From: Arcticibacter sp041902385
GTDB taxonomy: Bacteria; Bacteroidota; Bacteroidia; Sphingobacteriales; Sphingobacteriaceae
Length of the DNA: 64,000 nucleotides
Reading direction: 5' to 3'
Assembly: GCF_041902385.1 (NCBI RefSeq)
Contig: NZ_CP169244.1
Coordinates: 992,001-1,056,000, forward strand
Made by a program: the position numbers and the translations under genes. Positions 1-6,944 of this stretch are shown in pieces. Under the pieces are notes generated by a model. That model did not search any database. It saw only the letters and a program-made list of their open reading frames with translations, and had not been told where the DNA came from. Numbering within the stretch: position 1 is the first letter of the stretch; each line of letters starts with the position of its first letter.

Positions 1-27
1 TACGAGGAAGCGTTCATTGAATTTTAA
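1..27 (+). CDS. C-terminal end of an upstream gene (8 codons)
   Basis: The first reading frame is open from the window edge and reads YEEAFIEF before a TAA at 25-27. Only eight residues are visible, so the product cannot be identified from sequence. In related genomes a tRNA methylthiotransferase (MiaB) often precedes the sigma-54 regulator, lptE and secG, but that is recalled synteny and not something seen here. Confidence 0.35.
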   Translation, partial: YEEAFIEF

Positions 28-190
28 AGGGGCAGATCAGGAGCCAGATTTAGCATTGCCGCCTGATACTTGTTGCCAGGCGTTGGGAATCAAAAACATG
101 ACACCTGCTACCTGGAAGGTATATCAGGCGTTTGTTACTCAGCATTTGAAATGAAAGGCATGAGAGATAATGCAGTTTCTGATACCTTGT

Positions 191-225
191 ACTCACTACT
201 TACAACTTACTACTTACTACTTTAT
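191..225 (+). repeat. Five period-7 direct repeats before the sigma-54 regulator
   Basis: Five consecutive heptamers read ACTCACT, ACTTACA, ACTTACT, ACTTACT and ACTTTAT. The array stops 14 nt before the start codon at 240. A second period-7 array with a different sequence stops 14 nt before groEL. Function unknown. Confidence 0.7.
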
Positions 226-239
226 TGACCCTACAATAA

Positions 240-1475
240 ATGGATATTCAGGATATAAAGAACCGGTTTGGAATAATAGGCAATTCACCGCTCCTTAACA
301 GGGCGATTGATATAGCACGCCAGGTTGCGCCAACCGACATATCAGTGCTGATTACTGGTGAAAGCGGAAGCGGGAAGGAAGTTTTCTCTCACATCATTCA
401 CCAGCTCAGCAGCAGGAAACATGGTCCGTTCATTGCCGTAAACTGCGGCGCCATTCCTGAAGGGACGATTGATTCGGAGCTTTTCGGACACGAGAAAGGT
501 TCATTTACCGGAGCACATGAAGCCCGTAAAGGCTACTTCGAGGTAGTGAACGGCGGTACCATTTTTCTCGATGAGGTGGCCGAACTTCCGCTTGGCACCC
601 AGGCGCGCCTTCTGCGTGTACTGGAGACAGGCGAATACCTTCGGGTTGGTTCTTCAAAAGTTCAGAAAACGGATGTACGGGTGGTGGCAGCCACAAATGT
701 GGATGTCTATGATGCCGTGCAGAACGGAAAGTTCAGGGAGGACCTCTACTACCGCCTTAACACCGTGCCTCTTAAAATACCGCCTTTGCGGGAGCGCAAA
801 GAAGATATCTATCTGTTATTCCGCAAATTCATTGCCGACTTTAGCGCAAAATACCGCAGCCCTTCTGTTCAGCTTGACGCCGAGGCTCAGCAGTTGCTGA
901 TGAACTATAGCTGGCCGGGCAATGTCCGTCAGCTGAAAAACGTGGCCGAGCAGGTGGCAGTACTGGAGCAGGAGCGCATGCTAACTGCGCAGCGCCTGCT
1001 GACTTATATTCCCCAGGAGCAGGGAAGTAACCTTCCGATGCGCATCAAGCAGGACAACAAGGAGGATTTTTCCGAGCGGGATATCCTTTACAAGGTGCTC
1101 TTCGATATGAAAAGGGATATGGTGGAACTGAAGAAACTGGTAGCTGAAATAATCAGGGAAGGAGGCAATCCTGCTGTATTGCGCGATAATCCGCAGCTGC
1201 TGAATCAGCTTTATCACGATGCAGAGTTCCCATCTGCTCCTGCTAACGCCGCGCCCCTTGTGCTCCATCATCCCGATAACGATGTTAAGCACGACTACAA
1301 CTTCATTCCGCATACGGAGGAAATAGAGGAATCTCTTTCCCTGGTGGAAAAGGAGTCGGACCTGATTAAAAAGGCGCTGAAGAAACATAAAGGAAAACGG
1401 AAGCTTGCAGCACAGGAACTTGGAATCTCCGAGCGTACTTTATACCGGAAAATTAAAGAGTTAAATCTGAACTAA
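240..1475 (+). CDS. Sigma-54-dependent transcriptional activator (AAA+ and Fis-type HTH)
   Basis: This 411-residue protein is an enhancer-binding activator of sigma-54 RNA polymerase. The AAA+ domain fills roughly residues 10-240: Walker A GESGSGKE at 40-47, the sigma-54 contact loop as GSFTGA at 87-92 (the more common form is GAFTGA), and Walker B GGTIFLDE from 105. The C-terminus (about 376-411) is a Fis-type helix-turn-helix with the core RKLAAQELGISERTLYRK. No receiver, GAF or PAS domain precedes the AAA+ module, so the input signal is unclear; an acidic linker of about 110 residues separates ATPase and DNA-binding parts. It lies 4 nt upstream of lptE and is probably co-transcribed with it. 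Targets cannot be read from the window. Confidence 0.93.
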   Translation: MDIQDIKNRFGIIGNSPLLNRAIDIARQVAPTDISVLITGESGSGKEVFSHIIHQLSSRKHGPFIAVNCGAIPEGTIDSELFGHEKGSFTGAHEARKGYFEVVNGGTIFLDEVAELPLGTQARLLRVLETGEYLRVGSSKVQKTDVRVVAATNVDVYDAVQNGKFREDLYYRLNTVPLKIPPLRERKEDIYLLFRKFIADFSAKYRSPSVQLDAEAQQLLMNYSWPGNVRQLKNVAEQVAVLEQERMLTAQRLLTYIPQEQGSNLPMRIKQDNKEDFSERDILYKVLFDMKRDMVELKKLVAEIIREGGNPAVLRDNPQLLNQLYHDAEFPSAPANAAPLVLHHPDNDVKHDYNFIPHTEEIEESLSLVEKESDLIKKALKKHKGKRKLAAQELGISERTLYRKIKELNLN

Positions 1476-1479
1476 ATCA

Positions 1480-1989
1480 ATGAAGACTATTTCGGCGAAA
1501 GCCCTCTGGCTGATCTTACCATTGCTGCTTCTCACTCAATCATGCGGCATCTATAGTTTCTCGGGAGCCTCAATTCCGGCCAACATGAAGACGGTAACTG
1601 TTCAGTTTTTTGAAAACAATGCGCCTCTGGTTGTTCCCAACCTGAGTCAGCAGTTCACGGAAGCTCTTAAGGAGCGGATCAGAAATCAATCGAGACTAAG
1701 CGTGGTAAGGGAAAACGGCGATGGAGTTTTTGAGGGACGCATTACGGACTATAGCATCAAGTCGGCCGCTGTAACAGGAAACGAGCGGGCAGAAGCCACG
1801 AGGCTTACCATCACAGTTAGTGTAAAATTCACCAATACCCTGAATAACGAATTAAGTTTCGAGCAGGCCTTCAGCAGGTACCGGGAAATAAGGGGAAGTA
1901 ATATTCAGTCGCAAGAACAGCAGTTAATTCGCGAGATCAATAACGACCTGACTGAAGACATCTTTAACAGAGCATTTGCCAACTGGTAA
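1480..1989 (+). CDS. lptE: LPS-assembly lipoprotein LptE
   Basis: A 169-residue lipoprotein of the Bacteroidota LptE family, the outer-membrane partner of LptD that plugs the barrel and helps place lipopolysaccharide in the outer leaflet. The N-terminus is a lipoprotein signal with cysteine 22 in the lipobox LTQSC. The mature protein opens with GIYSFSGASIP and a predicted beta strand ending in a TVQFFEN motif, both typical of the family. It begins 4 nt after the sigma-54 activator, suggesting one transcript. Identification rests on family resemblance and size; confidence is high. Confidence 0.88.
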   Translation: MKTISAKALWLILPLLLLTQSCGIYSFSGASIPANMKTVTVQFFENNAPLVVPNLSQQFTEALKERIRNQSRLSVVRENGDGVFEGRITDYSIKSAAVTGNERAEATRLTITVSVKFTNTLNNELSFEQAFSRYREIRGSNIQSQEQQLIREINNDLTEDIFNRAFANW

Positions 1990-2036
1990 GCCGGCCGGTT
2001 TGAGAATTAATTAATTACATTGTATAAAATCAGAAA

Positions 2037-3305
2037 GTGGGAGAATTAAAAGTTACAGGAAACGGGGAATTTTTTAAATTTCTTCTGCCGCAGGAGAACC
2101 TGAATGACGCGGATATCACGGCTTTGAAATATCTCGTCCTGAAGTTTCCCTATTGTCAGCCCCTGCATTTTGCTTACCTGTCTGCACTGAAACACCGGTC
2201 GGAGGCTGAGTTTGAAGCCTATCTGCCCAAAGCAACCGCCTATACACCAAAAAGGGAGGTACTTCACCGCTTTATCAATTCCCCGGGAACATTCTTTTCG
2301 CACGAATTTAAGGCTGACGATTTTCAGGAAGAGGAAGTTGAAGCTCAGCAAAGCCTTGTGACAGAGCCGCCTGCTGCTCCAGAACCTGCTCCGGCCGCAG
2401 AAGCGCCGGATGAAGTAATGGAGCCCTCGGTCATCGAGACGGTGATTCCTGAGCTGGAAGAACCATCTCTGGAAGAACCATGTCTGGAAGAACCTTCACC
2501 GATTGCAGAAGGGGCTGCCCCTGAGGCAATTGAAAACGCAGAGCCCGTAGAAACGGTAATTCCGGAAGTGGAACATCTGCTTGAAGAGGTCAATGATATA
2601 AACAATCGGGAAGCGGAAACAGTAACGGCAGAAGAGCTGACGGCAGACGAAGACGAACAGGAAACGGACTCCGTCTCTGTCGACAGTATTGCCGCCTCAG
2701 ACTACTTTATCTTCAACAGGTCTGACATTGACCCTCTGAAAGACGAAGAGATTGCAACTCCTCCGGCACGCGTTCTGCAACCTGTGGCACCTCCCTCAGA
2801 CCTGACCCGGTATGACGATGATACCATGCCGTATACATTCCTCTGGTGGCTGCATAAGACCCGGAAAGAATACGCGGAGACTTATCAGCCCTTTGTACGC
2901 AATCCGCATTATGTCAAGCAAACGCCGGCGGGAGAGCTGAACCAGCAGATCATAGAGAACATCTTTCATATACAGCCCGAACTCAACACGTTTCAGGCCG
3001 CTGCTGTTGCCTCAACAATTGAGTTTGAACTCAAGAGGAAGGAAGATGAGATCATCGAGAAGTTTATCAAAGAAGAACCTCAGATAAAACCGCCCCAGGC
3101 AAGTAAACTGGACACGGAGAATAAGGCGCGGAAGAGCTCGGAAGACAACTTTGAACTCGTTTCGGAGACGCTTGCCAAGATTTATACAGATCAGATGCTC
3201 TATCATAAAGCCATCGAGATTTACAAAAAATTAAGTTTGAAATTCCCGGATAAAAAGCTTTACTTTGCGGGTCAAATTGAAGAACTAGAAAAGAGAATCA
3301 GTTAA
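2037..3305 (+). CDS. Conserved Bacteroidota protein with acidic linker and TPR-like C-terminus
   Basis: A 422-residue protein of unknown function. The start used is GTG at 2037, the first in-frame start after lptE. The N-terminal ~90 residues are helical, with a segment LKFPYCQPLHFAYLSALK. Residues ~100-230 form a low-complexity, Glu/Pro-rich linker that includes three LEEP(S/C) units and two copies of ETVIPE. The C-terminal ~50 residues look like one tetratricopeptide hairpin (ETLAKIYTDQMLYHKAIEIY). There is no signal peptide, so a cytoplasmic scaffold role is plausible. It lies 11 nt before secG. I cannot assign a function. Confidence 0.8.
   Translation: MGELKVTGNGEFFKFLLPQENLNDADITALKYLVLKFPYCQPLHFAYLSALKHRSEAEFEAYLPKATAYTPKREVLHRFINSPGTFFSHEFKADDFQEEEVEAQQSLVTEPPAAPEPAPAAEAPDEVMEPSVIETVIPELEEPSLEEPCLEEPSPIAEGAAPEAIENAEPVETVIPEVEHLLEEVNDINNREAETVTAEELTADEDEQETDSVSVDSIAASDYFIFNRSDIDPLKDEEIATPPARVLQPVAPPSDLTRYDDDTMPYTFLWWLHKTRKEYAETYQPFVRNPHYVKQTPAGELNQQIIENIFHIQPELNTFQAAAVASTIEFELKRKEDEIIEKFIKEEPQIKPPQASKLDTENKARKSSEDNFELVSETLAKIYTDQMLYHKAIEIYKKLSLKFPDKKLYFAGQIEELEKRIS
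2454..2498 (+). repeat. 15-bp tandem repeat, three copies, inside a coding region
   Basis: Three adjacent 15-mers beginning CTGGAAGAACC encode LEEPS, LEEPC and LEEPS in the acidic linker of the preceding entry. The length is a multiple of three, so copy-number change would keep frame. Confidence 0.85.
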
Positions 3306-3316
3306 TTACAAGATAT

Positions 3317-3658
3317 ATGTTTTACTTACTAATCGGCCTGGGTATCATCGTGTGCGTTTTATTGGCATTCTTAATATTGATCCAGGAACCTAAAGGCGGA
3401 GGTCTCACTTCAGGATTCGCGGGATCTAATAATATCATGGGCGTGCAGAGAACAGGTGACTTCCTTGAAAAAGGCACATGGGTCCTGATTATAAGCCTGA
3501 TGGTAATTGTCCTGCTTATCAATGTGGTCATTCCAAAAGGAGGCGAAAGAAATTCAGAAGCCGAAGAAATCCAGAAACAGATAAACAAGTCAGTACCGGC
3601 AGCTCCAATGCAGGCTCCTTCTACCCTGCCAGGACTGAAAGATACTACGAAGAAATAA
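3317..3658 (+). CDS. secG: Preprotein translocase subunit SecG
   Basis: SecG is the small accessory subunit of the SecYEG channel in the inner membrane. The 113-residue protein has two transmembrane segments (about 3-23 and 54-72) joined by a loop with the hallmark QEPKGGGL at 23-30 and a following GFAGSNNIMG stretch. A polar C-terminal tail of about 40 residues is longer than in E. coli but common in Bacteroidota. It closes the run that starts with the sigma-54 activator and is followed at once by a strong terminator. Confidence 0.95.
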   Translation: MFYLLIGLGIIVCVLLAFLILIQEPKGGGLTSGFAGSNNIMGVQRTGDFLEKGTWVLIISLMVIVLLINVVIPKGGERNSEAEEIQKQINKSVPAAPMQAPSTLPGLKDTTKK

Positions 3659-3682
3659 TGCAGACTCTGCTCTGCTGCGATA

Positions 3683-3709
3683 AAAAGCTGCCTTCGGGCG
3701 GCTTTTTTT
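3683..3709 (+). terminator. Rho-independent terminator after secG
   Basis: An A-tract, a stem AAGCTGCC / GGCGGCTT (one G-U pair) with a TTCG tetraloop, then a run of seven T. It begins about 25 nt after the secG stop. Confidence 0.9.
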
Positions 3710-3828
3710 GTTTGTAACGGGAGGGTTTCAGCTTTCTGCCAGGCACTGTCAGCTTGACACGGCAAGATTAAGTTAAAGTAAAATGCGACCATCAGTTAAT
3801 GAAATTTTGACAAATGAAACAAGCAAAA

Positions 3829-3851
3829 GTGCCATAGAAATGCTTTGGCAC
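3829..3851 (+). promoter_or_regulatory. Inverted repeat upstream of groES with a sigma-54-like -24 half
   Basis: GTGCCA (3829-3834) and TGGCAC (3846-3851) form a perfect 6-bp inverted repeat with 11 nt between. The usual chaperonin operator CIRCE is not present. TGGCAC matches a sigma-54 -24 element, but the -12 position reads CTGA and not TTGC, so promoter identity is doubtful. It may be an operator for the groESL genes. Confidence 0.35.
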
Positions 3852-3894
3852 AAAATCTGACGCTTAGCGAAACAAACTAATATTCATAATCACT

Positions 3895-4170
3895 ATGGCA
3901 TTAAGTATCAAACCTATCGCAGATAGAGTAGTAGTTGAAGCTGCTCCTGCAGAAGAGAAGACAGCATCAGGTATCTATATCCCTGACACAGCTAAAGAAA
4001 AACCTCAGAGAGGAACTGTAGTTGCCGTTGGAGATGGCAAAAAAGATGAGCCTTTAACTGTTAAAGTAGGTGACGAGGTTTTATATGGCAAATATGCCGG
4101 TACGGAGATTACCTACGAAGGTAAAGAGTATTTAATCATGCGTGAATCTGATATCTACGCAGTATTGTAA
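3895..4170 (+). CDS. groES: Co-chaperonin GroES
   Basis: GroES forms the heptameric lid of the GroEL folding chamber in the cytoplasm. The 91-residue sequence has full family length. It contains the IKPIADRVVVE opening, the mobile loop around 20-32 that ends in GIYIPD, and the GDEVLYGKYAGTEI segment. It precedes groEL by an unusually long gap of 161 nt that holds two kinds of short direct repeat. Codon choice differs from nearby genes and favours a narrow codon set, as expected for strongly expressed genes. Confidence 0.97.
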   Translation: MALSIKPIADRVVVEAAPAEEKTASGIYIPDTAKEKPQRGTVVAVGDGKKDEPLTVKVGDEVLYGKYAGTEITYEGKEYLIMRESDIYAVL

Positions 4171-4230
4171 GAAAGGATAGGAGATTTGAGGAATGAGACA
4201 ATAGAACTGGCTCTCATGCCCCGGATCGAA

Positions 4231-4256
4231 TATTAAAAGACAAAGTATTAAAAGAC
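4231..4256 (+). repeat. Direct repeat TATTAAAAGAC, period 15
   Basis: TATTAAAAGAC occurs at 4231-4241 and again at 4246-4256 in the groES-groEL gap. It is AT-rich and may be part of a promoter or simply a local duplication. Confidence 0.5.
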
Positions 4257-4289
4257 GAGGTTTAGATAGAATAGTTATAGAAAAAACTA

Positions 4290-4317
4290 AAATCTGATAT
4301 CTAACATCTCACATCTA
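4290..4317 (+). repeat. Four period-7 direct repeats before groEL
   Basis: Heptamers AAATCTG, ATATCTA, ACATCTC and ACATCTA share an ATCT core at fixed phase. The array ends 14 nt before the groEL start codon, the same distance as the array before the gene at 240. Confidence 0.7.
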
Positions 4318-4331
4318 AAAAAACAATAACA

Positions 4332-5969
4332 ATGGCAAAACAAGTCAAATACAACGTTGAAGCGCGTGACGCCCTCAAAAGAGGTGTTGATACCCTGGCA
4401 AACGCAGTTAAAGTTACTTTAGGTCCAAAAGGCCGTAACGTGATTATCGATAAGAAATTCGGTTCTCCTGCTGTTACCAAGGACGGTGTTACTGTAGCAA
4501 AAGAAATCGAACTGAAAGACAGTTTGGAAAACATGGGCGCTCAGATGGTGAAAGAAGTTGCTTCTAAGACTGCTGATATCGCCGGTGACGGTACCACTAC
4601 TGCAACCGTACTTGCTCAGGCTATCGTAACTGCTGGTATCAAGAACGTAGCTGCCGGTGCAAACCCAATGGATTTGAAGCGTGGTATTGACAAAGCTGTT
4701 GCAGCTGTCGTGGCTAACCTGAAGAGCCAGTCACAAACAGTTGGTGAAGACAACAACAAGATCAAACAAGTTGCCAGCATTTCAGCTAACAATGACGAAG
4801 TGATCGGTTCATTGATCGCTGAAGCGATGGGCAAAGTTGGTAAAGATGGTGTAATTACCGTTGAAGAAGCAAAAGGTACTGAAACTGAAGTGAAGACTGT
4901 AGAAGGTATGCAGTTTGACCGCGGTTACCTTTCTCCTTACTTCGTAACCAACGCCGATAAAATGGAAGCAGAATTAGACAATCCTTACATCCTGATCTAC
5001 GACAAGAAGATCAGCAGCATGAAGGAATTGCTTCCGGTACTTGAAAAACAAGTTCAGACTGGCAAACCTCTTTTAATTATTTCTGAAGACCTTGACGGCG
5101 AAGCTTTGGCTACATTAGTAGTGAACAAGATCCGCGGTTCTCTGAAAGTTGTTGCTGTTAAAGCTCCTGGATTCGGCGACCGTCGTAAAGCTATGCTGGA
5201 AGACATCGCTATCTTAACTGGTGGTACTGTTATTTCAGAAGAAAGAGGCTACAAGCTGGAAAATGCAGACCTTACTTACCTTGGACAGGCTGAGAAAGTA
5301 GTTGTTGACAAAGACAATACTACGATCATCAATGGTGCTGGTCAGGGCGAAGATATCAAGGCTCGCGTTAACCAGATCAAGGCTCAGATCGAAACTACTA
5401 CTTCTGACTACGACCGCGAAAAATTACAGGAACGTCTTGCTAAGTTAGCTGGTGGTGTTGCTGTTCTTTACGTAGGTGCTGCTACCGAAGTAGAAATGAA
5501 AGAAAAGAAAGACCGTGTTGACGATGCATTACACGCAACCCGCGCTGCTGTTGAAGAAGGTATCGTTGCAGGTGGTGGTGTTGCTTTCATCCGTGCTATC
5601 GAAGGCTTAAGCGGACTGAAAGGCGCTAACGAAGATGAAAATACTGGTATCCAGATCATCCGCCGCGCAATCGAAGAACCTCTTCGTCAGATCTGCGAGA
5701 ATGCAGGAATCGAAGGTTCTATCGTAGTTCAGAGAGTAAAAGAAGGTACTGCAGACTTCGGTTACAACGCACGTACTGACTCTTACGAAAACCTGATCGG
5801 TGCTGGTGTAATCGATCCTACTAAAGTTTCCCGCGTTGCTTTGGAGAACGCAGCTTCAATCGCTGCTATGTTGTTAACAACAGAATGTGTACTTGCAGAC
5901 GAACCAGAAGAAGAAAAAGCTGGTGCAGGTATGCCTCCTATGGGCGGTGGAATGGGCGGAATGATGTAA
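4332..5969 (+). CDS. groL: Chaperonin GroEL
   Basis: GroEL is the 60-kDa ATP-driven protein-folding chamber of the cytoplasm. The 545-residue sequence is complete: VTLGPKGRNV at 28-37, the ATP-site motif GDGTTTATVLA at 85-95 with the conserved aspartate at 86, the apical-domain EDLDGEALATLVVNK, the AAVEEGIVAGGG segment, and a C-terminal Gly/Met tail (PMGGGMGGMM). It follows groES and ends at a strong terminator. The only unusual point is the long, repeat-bearing spacer to groES, which may permit separate control of the two genes. Confidence 0.98.
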   Translation: MAKQVKYNVEARDALKRGVDTLANAVKVTLGPKGRNVIIDKKFGSPAVTKDGVTVAKEIELKDSLENMGAQMVKEVASKTADIAGDGTTTATVLAQAIVTAGIKNVAAGANPMDLKRGIDKAVAAVVANLKSQSQTVGEDNNKIKQVASISANNDEVIGSLIAEAMGKVGKDGVITVEEAKGTETEVKTVEGMQFDRGYLSPYFVTNADKMEAELDNPYILIYDKKISSMKELLPVLEKQVQTGKPLLIISEDLDGEALATLVVNKIRGSLKVVAVKAPGFGDRRKAMLEDIAILTGGTVISEERGYKLENADLTYLGQAEKVVVDKDNTTIINGAGQGEDIKARVNQIKAQIETTTSDYDREKLQERLAKLAGGVAVLYVGAATEVEMKEKKDRVDDALHATRAAVEEGIVAGGGVAFIRAIEGLSGLKGANEDENTGIQIIRRAIEEPLRQICENAGIEGSIVVQRVKEGTADFGYNARTDSYENLIGAGVIDPTKVSRVALENAASIAAMLLTTECVLADEPEEEKAGAGMPPMGGGMGGMM

Positions 5970-6001
5970 TTCACCCAAACCCTGCAAAGGGACATATAAA
6001 C

Positions 6002-6032
6002 AAAAAAGCCGGAGCAAGTCTCCGGTTTTTTT
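6002..6032 (+). terminator. Rho-independent terminator after groEL
   Basis: Six A, a perfect CCGGAG / CTCCGG stem around CAAGT, then seven T. Its T-tract overlaps the -33 element proposed for the next gene. Confidence 0.92.
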
Positions 6033-6058
6033 GTTTATACACTATTTTCATAAGTTTG
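6031..6058 (+). promoter_or_regulatory. Bacteroidota-type promoter of the MscS gene
   Basis: TTG at 6031-6033, 17 nt, then a perfect TAnnTTTG -7 box (TAAGTTTG) at 6051-6058. Only 4 nt separate the box from the ATG at 6063, so the transcript would have little or no leader. Confidence 0.55.
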
Positions 6059-6062
6059 ATCA

Positions 6063-6851
6063 ATGGAACTTTCAAAATTTTACGACAAAGCGTACGACTG
6101 GATCCTGGCCAACGGGCCGCGTCTCATACTTGCAATTTTCATCTTATTTATCGGACTCTGGCTGATCAAAATGGTCAGAAAGGCGATCGTGAGGAGTATG
6201 ATGAAAAGGAACTTTGATCCCTCTCTGCAGCCTTTCATCCAAAGCATCCTCATCATTTCGCTCCAGGTCATGCTGGTACTGGTAGTTATGCAGATACTCG
6301 ATGTGCAGCTCACCATTCTTACTACCGTAATCGGCGCATTAGGTGTAGCTGCAGGTCTGGCTTTATCGGGCACACTTCAGAACTTCGCAAGCGGCGTACT
6401 GATCCTCGTCCTCAAGCCGTTTAAAGCAGGAGACAACATTATCGCCCAGGGGCAGGAAGGTACTGTCTCCTCTATTCAGATCTTCTATACGGTGGTGACA
6501 ACTTTCGAAAACAAGACGGTGATCATCCCGAACAGTAAGTTATCAAATGAGATCATTATCAACGTAAGCAGACAGGGAAAGCGGAGAATGGACATCGAAC
6601 TGAAGTTCAGCTATGCATATGACATCGCGCAGGTTAAGGCAATTCTGGCCGAATCAGCCGAAAGCGCCAGGAACGTGCTTAATAATCCTGCCCCCCGGAT
6701 TGGCGTGTCAGTACTCGAACCAGACGGATACAAGATGATGATCAATGTGTGGGTTAACTCCCACGGCTTTATTGATGCCAAACTAAATTTCCAGGAAAAG
6801 CTGATCGGTGATTTAAAATCAGCCGGAATCAAGTTACCCGGCATGACTTAA
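6063..6851 (+). CDS. Small mechanosensitive channel (MscS family)
   Basis: A 262-residue inner-membrane channel that releases solutes when membrane tension rises on osmotic downshift. Three hydrophobic segments occupy roughly 15-35, 60-80 and 85-110. The pore helix is rich in Gly and Ala (VIGALGVAAGLALSG), then comes the family signature around FASGVLILVLKPFKAGD and a cytoplasmic beta/alpha domain with an IIPNSKLSNEIIIN segment. Length is close to E. coli MscS (286). The gene stands alone between the groEL terminator and a convergent gene. Confidence 0.93.
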   Translation: MELSKFYDKAYDWILANGPRLILAIFILFIGLWLIKMVRKAIVRSMMKRNFDPSLQPFIQSILIISLQVMLVLVVMQILDVQLTILTTVIGALGVAAGLALSGTLQNFASGVLILVLKPFKAGDNIIAQGQEGTVSSIQIFYTVVTTFENKTVIIPNSKLSNEIIINVSRQGKRRMDIELKFSYAYDIAQVKAILAESAESARNVLNNPAPRIGVSVLEPDGYKMMINVWVNSHGFIDAKLNFQEKLIGDLKSAGIKLPGMT

Positions 6852-6895
6852 AACCGCGCGTCTTCTCAGTCAGTGAAATAACTTACAGGCCAGAA

Positions 6896-6944
6896 GATTT
6901 CTACATCAGAGGCATCACTCAGCCGCACTCCTGATGTAGAAATC
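6896..6944. terminator. Long hairpin between convergent MscS and GH43 genes
   Basis: GATTTCTACATCAG at 6896-6909 and its exact complement at 6931-6944 form a 14-bp perfect stem with a 21-nt loop. The right arm lies within the last codons of the GH43 gene. There is no T-tract; it could act on both transcripts as a terminator or 3' end stabiliser. Confidence 0.5.

Noticed and set aside
60..130. Inverted repeat CGCCTGATA / TATCAGGCG before the sigma-54 gene
   Set aside because: Only 9 bp with a 53-nt separation and no other supporting signal; likely chance.
3781..3894. CIRCE operator upstream of groES
   Set aside because: No TTAGCACTC-N9-GAGTGCTAA-like sequence; the inverted repeat present is GTGCCA/TGGCAC with a different spacing.
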